Shown: one piece after another, positions 25,779 to 37,624 of the stretch
Numbering within the stretch: position 1 is the first letter of the stretch
Layout of the letters: each line of letters begins with the position of its first letter
Assembly (NCBI GenBank): GCA_902729315.2
Contig: LR746278.1
Span: forward strand, 3,419,501-3,483,500
Direction of reading: 5' to 3'
Length of the DNA: 64,000 nt
DNA from: Spirodela intermedia
Taxonomy: Eukaryota > Streptophyta > Magnoliopsida > Alismatales > Araceae
Made by a program: the position numbers and the translations under genes
Notes under the pieces: generated by a model
What the model was told of the DNA's origin: nothing
Seen by the model: only the letters and a program-made list of their open reading frames with translations
The model's database searches: none

Positions 25779-27059
25779 CTATGCTAGTTGCTAACCGAGG
25801 TTGCTGGCCTTGAAGCTGATCCAGAGTTATATACCTTGAGCTGCACTGTCTACTGATCATTTGCAGCTCTATCAACGAAGAACTGGATCATGCAAGATTT
25901 TCCTCTCACAAGAAAGTGGCGCATCTGTTCACCGATACTTTGTATCGGACGGTTTATGATGACTGGATATTGGGCAAGTAACCCACGTAATATCAGATAA
26001 TATCTCCGTATAGTCCATCTAATTTGGGTTATTTAATGTGCGAGCAAATGTCGATTTCTTCCCAGGGTGTTGTATCTTCGCTTCTAGACAGGTTCTGTGC
26101 AGCAAAGAAGTCTGTATTAGGCAATCTAGATCTATGCTGACCTGGGCACCGAGTTAGAGTGAGATACCTAAGCACCAGAGACAGTTCTGTTATGCTGACT
26201 TGTTTAAACTTGCAGCTCCCCTCCTTTGACTTTCCTGGCTTAGAAGGCTCATGGAACTGAGTTGACTCACGCAACTTAGAAAGGGGTTTGATGCAGTTTT
26301 TGCTTAGGTTTCATCAATACAGGACCACTAGTTGTGATCACAAGAAGGAGCAACTCAGTCGTCTGCAAAGAAAGTGCTTCGAAATCTCAAGACGTTGACA
26401 TATTGAGGGGGGTACCCAAAAGGGCTTAGCCCTGTATAGACATCATGTGTGTGGGAGATCATAATCTTCTGCTGAAAATTCCTCAGATTGCTGAAAGTAC
26501 CAGCGCGTTGACTCGTTTACTGTAAGTAAGATCGAATCTGCACCTTCTGACCATTATCACATCAGGACTTCAATCTAGTGTCAGAATTGTTTTTTGCCTT
26601 TTGACTTTGATGTGGGATGATATTTCCTAGATATTTCTATTGATGTTTGTGTCAGATCATTGTTTCCAGTTGATGGGTACTTTCCAAGAAGATCACGTCA
26701 TTAACTGCTCTATGATGTGGATTATAATAATAATCAGTTGCTTCCTTAGTTCTTCCTACTCTGTTGAAAGGCTTTTGTTCTTTTTCATCTTCTACAACAT
26801 GTTTTCAAGCATATAACCGATGGATTTATTTGGTTTCGACGCGAAATGGAATGGTTGACATCTTCATCCGGCATTCTTGCTCGAGTTGAGAGCGTAAATG
26901 CTTTGGAAAATTGTGTTACTAACTTATATAAACATATATCTGAATCATGGTGAATGCCCAAATATCCTAAGTTCCAGTTTCATCTCATATCAGTTCCTGG
27001 TGTTCCACGGATTCCGTTGACTAAGGAAGAGTTCATCATAATCTGGCTGAAAGAGGAGT
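25693..27059. other. Convergent spacer between membralin and CYP59
   Basis: This stretch holds both 3' UTRs. It contains a pure (TA)n run at 25741-25776. I see no coding region; short frames are unsupported. A CAG at about 25866 after the TA run could be an acceptor of a 3' UTR intron, but I cannot show it. Confidence 0.7.
25741..25776. repeat. (TA)18 microsatellite
   Basis: A perfect 36 bp TA run about 50 bp after the membralin stop codon, probably transcribed in its 3' UTR, where it could fold back on itself. Confidence 0.97.
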
Positions 27060-27604
27060 TCATCTTCTTTTCTCGTCTCGAGACCTTCTCTGCCTGTCAT
27101 CAGCTACCTCTCGATCCTTGCTCTTGATGTGCCGATCCTCGTAGTCGTAGTCCTTCCTGGGTCGCTCGCCATGGCGGCTCTCTCTCCCCGGGGCCTCCTT
27201 CCGGTGACCTCTACCATCCTTGGAGCCGTCTTCTTCCTCTCGGTCGTCCCTCCAGCGCCGTCTTTCTCTCTCAACGCTTCTCTCTCTACGACCGTCATCG
27301 TGTCTTCGGCTCTCCCTGTGACTTCCGCGCCTTTCTGTGTCTTCTCTCGCCTTCTCCTCCTCCCTGCTCTGTCGGCCCCTCTCATCTTCTTCGCGCGACC
27401 TCCCTCTGTCATGGCCATGCCTGTCGCTTCTGCGGTCATGGTGGTGCTCTTCTCTCCTGTCTTGCCCTCTGTGAGGTCTCTCTGTCTTCTGTCTCTTTGT
27501 TCCGTCCCCTTTTCTGTCCTCACCTTCTAACGTATCCCCATCAAACACCATCTCATAGCTGCAAGTAAACTTCCATAGTCACAGATCTTGATATATTTCT
27601 ATCC

Positions 27605-27642
<38 letters not shown>

Positions 27643-30600
27643 TTGGTTGTCTGACCCTCCATGCTGAACATTGTTATCCTTGAGGACATATTTCTGGCCT
27701 CCCTGGAGGCCGCCTGGGCCTTGAGTGCAGTCCTTGGCGATGTGATCAGGGGCGCCGCACTTGAAGCATCCCCCGCCTGTGGATGGATAAGAGGAGGAAG
27801 CGTCAACCCATGCATGGTCCACGAGTTTGACTTCAGGAAAAGTCAACCCATCGAGATTACCCTCATTTGCTTGGTTCTTTTTGCCGTGCCTGTACTTGGC
27901 CCATAGTTTGGAAACACTTTGGCTAAAGTCAACGTGGATTCTTCGGTCATCGATTAGTGTGTTGTCCATCTGTAGCAACTCAGAAACATCATAAAATCAT
28001 TACCTTACATGAATGTGGATCACTCATGCTGCGCTTCAAGAACACAAACTATTTCACAGGAGAAGGATCCCTGGTTTCCCATAAGAGAAATAAATATTCA
28101 GGAAAACTTTAGCAGTATATGAAAAGCAGCTTCCTTTTTCATAAGCCGAAGATAAGCAGCCATACTTTTTCGCCATTTCCCGTTGACTTTTTAACCGATG
28201 GGTGCTAATAAGATTCGCTCAAAAATAAGATTCAATTGGCTTGAATAGAACCAAATATATGCTAACAAAATCAGCCCCATTTCTCTTCTTCTGACATAAA
28301 AGAGAGGAAACTAAGATTTCTCAACAGGCTGAGCCTTTTTCTTTTGCTTTTCCCATTCTCCAAAGAATTCACTGCCAAATATGGAAATTTTTATGATCAT
28401 GCAAAAAAAAACACAGTTAATAAGTTTTTTTAATTTTTTCTGACAGACCGCCTCTTTGTCTTTTAATTTTCCCACCCTCAAAACATGGAGATGTTTCTAA
28501 TCATGCAAAAGAAGGAATATCCTGATCGATACGTTTTTCTTCTTTTTTTTTCTATAAAAAATAAGTGGAAGGTAAGATAAGATAATCGCTACAAATGTAG
28601 ATATTTCTAATCATGCAAATCAAATGACATATTATTCTTTTTTATTATCCAAAAGAGGAAAGAAGATGAAATTTCCTGGCACACCTTCACATCCTCCAAA
28701 CAGTTATCTGCTGACAATGAGATCTATGGAATTATGCCATACTTAATTGCCAGACCTGTCTGTCTCTTATTTCCTCTTAGAAACTGAGGAAGCTAGGATT
28801 CACTGATCGACCTTGTTTCTTTTCTTTTCCCATCCTCCATTAAATTATCTGCTAAACATGGAGATATTTCTCATTATGGAAAGAAAACTTCATACATAAA
28901 TGGGTCTCTTCTCCTTTTCTCATTCATATAGAAGAGGAACCTGAGAGTTACTCCCATACCCTTTTTTTTTTCTTTTTCTTTTTCTCTTCTCGCTATCCTT
29001 CAAACAATTAACTGCTAAATATGGAGATATTATGCTGAAGGAAAATGCCTTAATGGACGTGGCAACCAAATAGGCATACCTTGAAATAGGCCATCTCACA
29101 CGACTCTTTGTTCTCGAACTCTGAAAGAAGCCAGAAGGACCTCTTAGTAACAGAGAAGAAGATGCGACTTTTAAGAAAGAGAACAAAAATGCACTTTGCT
29201 TATACAAAGGACCATCAGCAGTAATCTGTTTCAAAGAGGAAGGTCAACGAAGTGCAACTGGGTACTCATAAACCTCCTAACAGGCCTTTGACAAACTCCA
29301 TACATTCGAACTGAAACAGGGAACGTAACGCACTTATAATAAGGAAATATTTCTAAAAACAGCGAAATGTACTCAACATGTAAGCTACCATTTATAAAAA
29401 AGACTTTCTTTTCCTCAGAAATCAGGCTTTTTTCTTTCTGCATTTATAGAACTATATTAGAATATAATACATAAATAATATGAATATTTTCTTATAATAC
29501 AGTACACTCTCAAGGGGTGTCTCAACCTGATTTCCCCAGCAAATGGTCTCCAGATCATTCTAACATGTATTACACGTGATGATCTCTCTACATAGAACTT
29601 GCTCAAAGCATAAGTTCCTCATTGAGCTTTGTATCTCTCCCACTCAGCCTCTTTAGAACATCTAAAGAAAACATAGCACCGGACGTCACTTTTGTGACTG
29701 CTGTTTATTAGATAGCATGGAAGCATAACAATAACTTCCTATAAGGTGATTAATCCTGATACTACATGAGTTAATACATAACCATAAAGGCACCCACCAA
29801 TGAAAGCATAGCATAAGCTGTCTCCAGTCTTCCAATCTCGAATTATATCAGCGCTGAAACAAAATATTAGAAAAAAATTAAAGAAGAAGATAATGTTAAA
29901 TCAACCCAGCATCTGGTATGTATGGAACACTGTTTCACTCACGATATGACATTTCCAAAACGTGAAAAGATTGTATAGAGATCTTCATCCTGCATTTGAG
30001 TATAATACATAAGTGTCTACTTCAGGGATGATAATGCAAAAACTGAACCATGTTTGAACCAGTCAATATGATAACTCACTTGGGTTACTGGATTAAGCTT
30101 ACAGACGAATAAGACATTCTCTGGTGGTTTTACATCAACATCGGGAATATCACCGATCTATATACACAGATCAGAAACAATATCATTAAAGTTAGAGTAT
30201 TAGATTCGAAATGAGAAAGCTTGCATAAAACTTACACTTTCAAGAATGGCGGCATTAGTATGTGCTTCCCTTGCACGAAGTTTCTCTTCAAGTTCTGCTG
30301 CACCTATTGTTTCATCCATTGGCACCCAGTCATCTTCAAGTCGTGGCTCTGCCGTCTAAATTATTTCCATTCCAAAATAAGGACGTATGTCGAGGTATCA
30401 GTATTTCTTTATAATACGCAACGCTCATGAAAAAATAAAAGGAACTCAGCGTTGATGCTTGAACTATTCAGGATTTATGAGCGGCCTTCTAGATGTCAAT
30501 CAAAACTGTAATTCCGCCAGTTAAGAAAAATATACATAAATAAAGCTAACCACGGTAACAAGAAAAGCTTAGAGGAAGTTACAAGGTCGAAAAGATATAG

Positions 30601-33600
30601 TCACTGCCCAGGGATATGCCAGCTAGTAAGATGTATTTAGACAATCGTTATTTTGCTTTGGTTATGCATGGCTCTTCCCAATAAATGATGACCAAATTTG
30701 AGGTTCAGGAAGATTATGAAGGAGAGAACAGAAAAAGTAGAGGAGACTAAAGTGATGATATGACAATCCATGAACCCCATGCAAAACTGGAGCTAGAGGA
30801 TTTTCATATGCTTATGGTGGGAATAATCACCATAAAGTGCAAGCCAATAACGAGCATAGTGAATTAGAAGAAAAAAGTAACATATAAATACTACAGTAAC
30901 AAAGGAAACCCGCCAATTTTGCTCTCATTTACAAGGTGATAAATCAATGAAATAAGAACACAATTTTTTCCCTAATTGGTCGTATTCAACAAGCCTGGCT
31001 CAAGTTCATCTTCCCAGCTATATTTCTCTGGACCAGCTGGATAAACATTACAACAATCTTGATCATGTATTGTACGTTTTTGAAATTCTTTGAAACATCG
31101 TATACTATACACCATTGTTTTCTAAATGGTTCTCTTATATGGCCAGTCAGTCTAGAGTATATACTATGTCCTGTGGGAAAACGTGTAATTAGGAGTTAGT
31201 TTCTGTCGGTCAGTTTCCTTAACCTATGTAGTTTCCTTTTCTCGTGGCCAGGGTAATTGCATTTTACTAGCAATTTTGCTATGATTTGAGAAGAAGAGAT
31301 TTTCCCCGAGTGATTATCCTTGTATGGTCTGCGTCATGTTCGTTTGACTATTTTACCTGGAATTGGATAAAAATGAAGACTCTGGGAGGATTAAGAACCC
31401 TTCAAAGGATTCTGCTTTTGATGCTAAACCTTTTGGTGTGATTCCTGACAGAGTGACGGATCCAAGTGCTACATGATGTATAAGAGAAAATGTTGTCACC
31501 TACAAACATATTCAACTAACAGATCACTTTTTAGTATTAAGTTAATTTTTCTCATTTAATATTTTTCATTTCTTTTGAGGAAAGAGGACGAAGTGCAAAA
31601 TTGGAACATGGGTGGCGAAATCACTTGCAGCAAAAATCTGAATCTAGACAATAATAGATCAAAGCATAATAAAATACGAAGTAGGAAACAACATGATAAA
31701 AAGGAGCACTAACTAATATTGCCATGTGTCATCATAAATTATCTACTGAAATGTAATAAGTACGGGTTATTGTTGACAACAACTACGTAACTCCGTAAAG
31801 TAGGTCAGGAATGTGCTTACTTCCTCATCCGGTTTGCCCTCGGGAGATCTATCAGGAACAAATTCAGCCAACTGGGGTGGATCAGGAAAAGGATCATCCA
31901 GGACATACGTATGTTTAATTCTGTTGCAATATTTGCATCATAAAAGGTGAGACAAAAGGTTTAATGGCACATTTTAAGATGCTTTTGAATGTACAAGAGA
32001 GGTATCTTTGAAAAATTTACACCTGACTGAATATCATAGATAGTTTTAGATTGATTTATCAGGAATTTCGAGATTAGTGACTTTTACTATGAATAAACAA
32101 ATTATGAAAGCTTGAGTTCAGCTAGTATGACTTCAGATATTTTATTTATTTATTTATTATTTTAGATAAGTATGCTGCCATTCTTAAAGGAAAACTTGTG
32201 AGTATAACAAGAATAAAAACTCCGATCATGCAACCAGATAGATGTTTAGCTGGGGCAGCATGGCTGGTGGGAGAATCTCAAATGAAAGATAACTGCTATT
32301 CGTTGTTCTTGAAAAATTTGTGTCAATTTTTCTCAGTTTCATAAGAAACGGATATTTCAAGAGACATGAATCACTGTAGACCTACGTTTGCTTACTCTAC
32401 TGTTGCAAGTTTTTTTTTTCCAGAGAAAATAATTTATTAATGTAGAAACAAGAAGCATGAAGAAGAAAGAGAACACTTTCGGAAGTGACTTTCTGCTTCC
32501 CTTGTATGGTGCACAATTTCTAAATTTCTACTGACTCAAATTTCGTCTAAACCTAGGTTTTCCACCTCCTATCACGCCTCTTTAGTCAAATTTCTCTTCC
32601 ACCATAGCATGAATGTTCTCTGCAAATTTATGAAGCATATTTTGGCACATACGCTGAACTAAAACGATTTCATTCAGCGTCCTCCTTTTGGAAACAAAAG
32701 AGATTGAATGGGATATACTGGAGGCAAAAACCATTGAATTCTTTTCAATCATCTGGTTTGTACCTGGTTACATATGTTTTTAAGAAATTCTTTCCATCCA
32801 TTTGGCAGATGAAGTGCTAAGAAAACCTTGTATATTCATAATTTAGAATTAATGGCCTTCTTAACTTGAATGAAGTTTCATGAAAAAGAAAAAAAAATCA
32901 TAAATACCAGCATAAGAACAAACCGGATGTCTTTGAATGGTCTTCCTTCGGAGTCCACATATGATTCATTAATCCGAGCTAATGTTTCTAAGCCTTCTTG
33001 TTCTTCAACTATACCAAACACCTAAAATTTTGGAAAAACAGGTTTGGAACATGGTATTTAAATAGATTAAAAGATATGCATAACAATCAAATACTAAACG
33101 AGAAGAGAACCCAGGGACATACCGTATTTTTCCCATCAAGATAGTCAAGATCATCTCGTAGTGAGAAATAAAACTGGAAGCAGCAAAATGGATCTGGGAT
33201 CAGAGAGGTGGTAACAGAGAAAGCAAATACATGTGGATGGAAAGAATATGTTAACATTATTATCATGCATATTTTTATTAATTAAACAGCTTAATCCTTT
33301 GAACTTTCAAGAGATGCAAAATTATAACGAATATTCAGTTGCAAATAGTAATAAAAACGTTGAGGATCATAAACCATTTTAGATGAAATTTCACATACGA
33401 TGGATACAAAGAATTTAAAACATCCTCGTTGCTCTAGTTATGTAACTTATAATCAAGGATATTAGAAGGTTTCAAAATATTCCAATTTTCAGAGCCAGTT
33501 TCAAAATATATGGGCATAACTGTGATATCACATTTTGAATATGTGATACAGGTGGTGGTCACTACATAAAATCAGAAACCATGCTTACTTCAAAAACCTC

Positions 33601-35244
33601 ATTACTCACCTGCGATGCATTGCAATTCTTACCAGCACTTGCCATAGCAATGGTGCCAGTTTTAGAATGCTTCAGATCAGGATGGATCTCATCATCGAAA
33701 AAACGAGCTTGATCACCATACAGAAACCTAAATCAGGGAGTCAATTACGGTTCATGAGAATAATACTTGATCACCATTAAAAAGAGACCACTATCCAATA
33801 ATAGTTCAATGGCGGCAGAAAACATTATTTTTCTCAATTTCTTGCTCTCCACCGTTTATAAGTTTGCTGCACTATGAAAGGGATAAGAACGTCCTCAACA
33901 ATATAGATAATCCGTCCGACAAAGGATATGCTAAAGAAATTCTCTAATTGTCAGTCTTAACGAATAAAAATCCTGAGACAGTTGCACTGGGAAGAAGCTT
34001 CCCCTGAGAGGGGGGCTTCCAGCATATCAGACAGGCCTTACTTCACGTGATGCCTGCCTCAACTATGGATCACATTTGCAAGATTACAAGATCACTTGAC
34101 GATCAATATTTGAAAACAATGAAAATATCATTTGGCATGCTCAAATCAGAGCGAAAGTAAGAGATTCTGCAGACCATAAAACTGTAAAGGCACTCAATAT
34201 TTGACGATCAATATATGAAAACAATGAAAATATCATTTGGCATGCGCAAATCAGAGCAAAAGTAAGAGATTCTGCAGACCATAAAACTGTAAAGGTACTC
34301 ACTTGTACACTGATTCACCAGCAGTGCCAGTACCAGTACGGTCACCAGCTTGTGCAATGAAGTCTTTTTGAACTTTGTGGAATAAACAACCATTGTAGTA
34401 CTTAATCCTGGATATCCAAGGGCAAATGGATACGTAAAAAATGTCACTACATGTACTCAGCGAGAAATATTGGGACTATGAAATGAAAAACATCTAACTA
34501 GAAAATGGAGAGAAATAACATGTACTACTATTTCAATAAACCACGAGATGGGTCACTTTCCTTGATTCGGAAAGTGTTTTGCAATCCAAGGTTGCATAAA
34601 CTAAATTTACCAGAGACGACCAGCATGTGAGCTCCGTGGGAGTTAAACCTCCCAGAAATAGGGGTCCCTTTGGCTATGTCTCTACAGAGAGAGCAAAAGA
34701 GATATGGTATTTACATATGGGTTTGAAGGGGGGGTAGCATGGTTAACTGTGCTACATATCCTATCGGTTAAAAGGATTACATGCATGGATATCCCTTTCA
34801 TTACATTGGTTTTGATATTTAAAGATATTCTGACGTTCCCCACACTCGATGTCCCCCATCATCTACAAGGACATTGCAACAGACAAACGAATTGAGATCG
34901 TTCCCTACATCTTCTCTGCAAATCTCTCCGTGGCCACACACAACCCCAACAGGTTTCTCCGTGCCGACGAGTGTGAGGACAGAACAAGGAAACGACCGGG
35001 ATGATAAAAACCCATTGGGTTTAACATGCTCAGATCTTCAGAGGTCACCATGAAGGAACAAACAAAGGCCAAATGCAGACGTGAAAAGCACAAATGCAAG
35101 AAAAAAAATCAAGGGTAGCAGGGGAGGAGGGGGTTTAAGGGCTTACTTGCAGAGCTTGAGAAAGTTCTTGCAGGTCAGAGGGCAGCGATCGGTGTTCAGG
35201 TCCACCACGATGTCCCCCAGACTCGTCACGATCAGCACAGACAT
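27060..35244 (-). CDS. CYP59: Multidomain cyclophilin CYP59 (PPIase-RRM-zinc knuckle-RS), 13 exons, 579 aa
   Basis: Nuclear cyclophilin; in Arabidopsis CYP59 contacts RNA, SR splicing factors and the RNA polymerase II CTD. Exons (minus): 35244-35147, 34407-34303, 33727-33610, 33173-33123, 33021-32924, 31920-31821, 30355-30236, 30157-30080, 29989-29943, 29853-29798, 29120-29080, 27969-27641, 27558-27060. Phases close at 579 aa. The cyclophilin domain is at about 1-165 from [16 protein letters not shown]. The RRM is at about 240-320, with RNP2 LFVCKL and RNP1 LCYAFIEF. A CCHC knuckle [14 protein letters not shown] is at 372-385. A long R/D/E/S-rich tail runs from about 415. The residue matching catalytic Arg55 of human cyclophilin A is Lys (FHKVQKDF), and Tyr and Asn replace Trp121 and His126, so isomerase activity may be weak. 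About 35 residues separate RRM and knuckle beyond the Arabidopsis form I remember. The exon 12 donor lies in a microsatellite. Confidence 0.96.
27608..27639. repeat. (GA)16 microsatellite at the CYP59 exon 12 donor
   Basis: A perfect GA run on the plus strand, CT on the sense strand. Sense exon 12 ends CAAAG and the intron begins GTCTCTCT, so the repeat supplies nearly all intronic bases of the 5' splice site. The intron is only 82 bp, so the repeat fills over a third of it. Confidence 0.95.
28290..29045. repeat. Diverged minisatellite in CYP59 intron 11
   Basis: Five or six degenerate copies of a roughly 100-160 bp unit. The recurring core reads, on the plus strand, TTTTCCCATCCTCC, then ATCTGCTAAACATGGAGATA, then TTTCTAATCATGCAAA. 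Copies are visible near 28350, 28470, 28590, 28690, 28830 and 29000. Boundaries are approximate because copies differ by many indels. Confidence 0.7.
34096..34303. repeat. Tandem duplication (about 105 bp) beside the CYP59 exon 2 donor
   Basis: Copy 1 (about 34096-34200) and copy 2 (about 34201-34300) differ at only a few positions. Both begin TTGACGATCAATAT and contain GAGATTCTGCAGACCATAAA. Copy 2 abuts the exon 2 5' splice site (sense GTGAGT); the matching position in copy 1 is changed, so only one donor works. Confidence 0.92.
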
Positions 35245-35565
35245 CGCGGGTCGGAGCAGTCCCTCTCACTCGGCTGCTGTTTCCTCCCCCTTCTTTGGCG
35301 GCTTCCCTCCGTCCTCCTCTCCCCCCGCTAACCAGTTCTCTTTCAAACCAGCAGATTATATTTGTTGCAGAGAGTTGACGACACCGGAAAAATGGGTGGC
35401 CCGAAAGTGGAAGGCCCGCCCTTTGAGGATGCCTATGGCGGCGAGTGCGAAATCAATCACGGCGGCGGGCGGCGGAGTGGCGGCGCCCATCGTCGGCGGC
35501 GGAGAGAAGAAGAGGGATGACCGAGGCCGGCGAAGAACTTCAGACGTAAGAGGGCAAGATTAGCA

Positions 35566-35613
35566 GGCCCAACCAATCCAAGTAAATGGGCCGCGTCTAT
35601 TAGCTTCGGCCCA
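35566..35613 (-). promoter_or_regulatory. Cluster of three site II (TGGGCC) motifs in the CYP59 promoter
   Basis: GGCCCA at 35566-35571 and 35608-35613 and TGGGCC at 35587-35592, with a CCAAT at 35573-35577, lie 320-370 bp upstream of the CYP59 start. Site II motifs (TGGGCC/T) are known TCP-factor sites in promoters of growth-linked housekeeping genes. The motifs are seen; function is inferred. Confidence 0.6.
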
Positions 35614-36492
35614 TCATCTATGTAAGATATTATTAGTTCTACCCTTGCCTTCTTGTAACATCTTTAAAACCCACCTCGACTGTTTCATTATTAACTTTTC
35701 CCCAAGTCAGCGGTCCTCGTTGACCCTTGACAAAAAAATAAAGCCGTGTTTGCAGGTTTCTTCTAAATCATAGGATTAAGCTGTTGACGAAAGATTTGGT
35801 CAACGAGGTTTGGTCAATTAGGTTCATCATCTCTACTGATTTGGTCAAGTATCTGGTTCAAGATCTAAAGATGCTTGTCTAATTAAACATCACACACAAT
35901 ATGATCACAACTTTTAATATAAAAAATAAATTCATAAAAATTCGATTAGGGTTGACTTTTGGAAAATCTCCCTCTGATCGAGATTCATTGGTTGACACAA
36001 TGATATTGAGATACACAAAGTTGGAACCGTGGTTAGGATCCAAGAAACTACCTTGATCAGAACTTATCCATTTTACGAAATTTTACAAATACACCAGGAG
36101 TTCATCACTTCCTTAAGATTGTCAACGGGTGGGCCCAACTAGACGGTTAAATTGATCTTCACCCATAATTTTTTATTTATGAGAGAGAAAAACAGACCTT
36201 TAATGTCTAGTAGAAACCCTTAAAATGGCAATAAGAATTTGTGTCCTATTTTTTTGGAAAACCCTACTTTAACAATTTTTTATTTACAAGTGTGTGCATT
36301 TATTTTGTCTAAAATGGTAATTTATTGGAAGTTATTCAATCACAATTTCCTTGAGATAGAGCAATAAGCTGGGGATCATGCAAGGGCTTTAGAGCTTGTA
36401 AGTTTTATGTAAGAGAAAACAAGGAATGGGCTGGGTGCTCAGGGCACAACTCTGGTGAATTTCTACCAAAATCCTACTTACTTACTCGGGGG

Positions 36493-36495
<3 letters not shown>

Positions 36496-36535
<40 letters not shown>
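36496..36535. repeat. (GA)20 microsatellite
   Basis: A perfect 40 bp GA run in the CYP59/PEX1 spacer, flanked on the left by GGGGGGAG. Confidence 0.96.
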
Positions 36536-36538
<3 letters not shown>

Positions 36539-36886
36539 TTGTCCCCTTTCACCCCATTTCCGCCCTTATAACATGACAAGAGAGAGAGGCCTGCAGTCTT
36601 GCTTAGAAGTCCTTGTCACTGGGCCACTTCTCTGCGTTCAATTGACCTGTGGTTGGTTCGGTGGGGTCCATAACTAGGCCACTCCGATTTGAGCCATCAC
36701 ATCCCGAGGATCAGATCGGTGTTACTTAGCTGTAGTAGAAGGAAGCTTCAACTACCTTCAGCCCTCGAAGGATTTCCACTTGAAGTCTCTTGCAAATTCC
36801 CTTCCTTCTACTGTCAAACCGCCGCTGTCCCTTCTTGTTTGAGGCTGAGAAATATAGCTCTATTTGGAATAGCCAACCATCACTTT

Positions 36887-36930
36887 AATTAATTAATTAC
36901 TTAATTAATTAATTAAATAAATTAAAGTAA
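36887..36930. repeat. TTAA-rich palindromic stretch
   Basis: Runs of TAATTAAT interrupted by TACTTAAT, largely self-complementary. A low-complexity AT tract with no further meaning that I can support. Confidence 0.8.
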
Positions 36931-37624
36931 GATAGCTAGATTAGCTATTTTAATCCACGAGAAAGTGATATTAATCTTTAATGAGATTGAAGATGGCCTC
37001 ATAACACATGAAAAGCCACTGATTATTTCTTTTCGATTTAATGTGGTCAACTGGTCCGCACCCACTTCGTACGTATTATGTTGGCATAAACATGATATTT
37101 ATTAATAATAATGCTAATACTAATAAGCATTAAAAAAAGGAAAAAAAAAGGCAAGAACATCAAGAGCCCAATTTTCGTCGAAAGAAGTGGGATATTTATT
37201 AATTTTTTTCCTCGTCACAATGACTTGGTACATGTAGTATAACAGGAGAGAGCATGGTGGTCTGAGTTCTGCTTCATAACATACGAAGATTCAGCAGAAA
37301 TGCAAAAAAGATGAAGAGCAGGTCACAGAGAATGCTCATGGTGAGGTTTGTCACAAGAAGAAGATCATGGAGCTGAGCTTGCAGGGCACATTGATAATTA
37401 CCTGGCCGAAGAGAATCGGCAGTGATTTTATGACCTCCATGCAACCTGACTGAAGGAGATGATTCTGTACATGGTAAGAAAACACCCCAAGTGAGAGAAT
37501 TTCTCGTCCTGGATCAGAGGAACAGGTATATTTTAATGCAAGCCACAGGAAGAAACACACCCAGTTTGAAGCAGAGTTCAGGCCAAAATTACCGTGCTCA
37601 TTGTGGGGGCATGGCCTATGCTTG

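Larger units (their letters stand above)
35245..37624. other. Spacer between CYP59 promoter and PEX1 3' end
   Basis: The left side (35245-35640) is the GC-richer CYP59 leader and promoter with three site II motifs. The middle is AT-rich with no gene seen. The right side carries (GA)20, a TTAA-rich palindromic stretch and the probable PEX1 3' UTR. A 160-codon plus-strand frame at 35081-35563 is antisense to CYP59 exon 1 and its GC-rich leader. Confidence 0.7.

Noticed and set aside
25553-25875. ORFs across the end of the membralin last exon and the (TA)n run
   Set aside because: Tyr-Ile repeats from the microsatellite and alternate frames of exon 14.
27104-27530. Plus-strand and alternate-frame ORFs opposite the CYP59 last exon
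   Set aside because: Antisense and frame-shifted readings of the repetitive Arg/Asp/Glu codons; the minus-strand frame joins CYP59 exon 12 in phase.
35081-35563. 160-codon plus-strand ORF at the CYP59 5' end
   Set aside because: Antisense to CYP59 exon 1 and its GC-rich leader; no recognisable domain and low-complexity composition.
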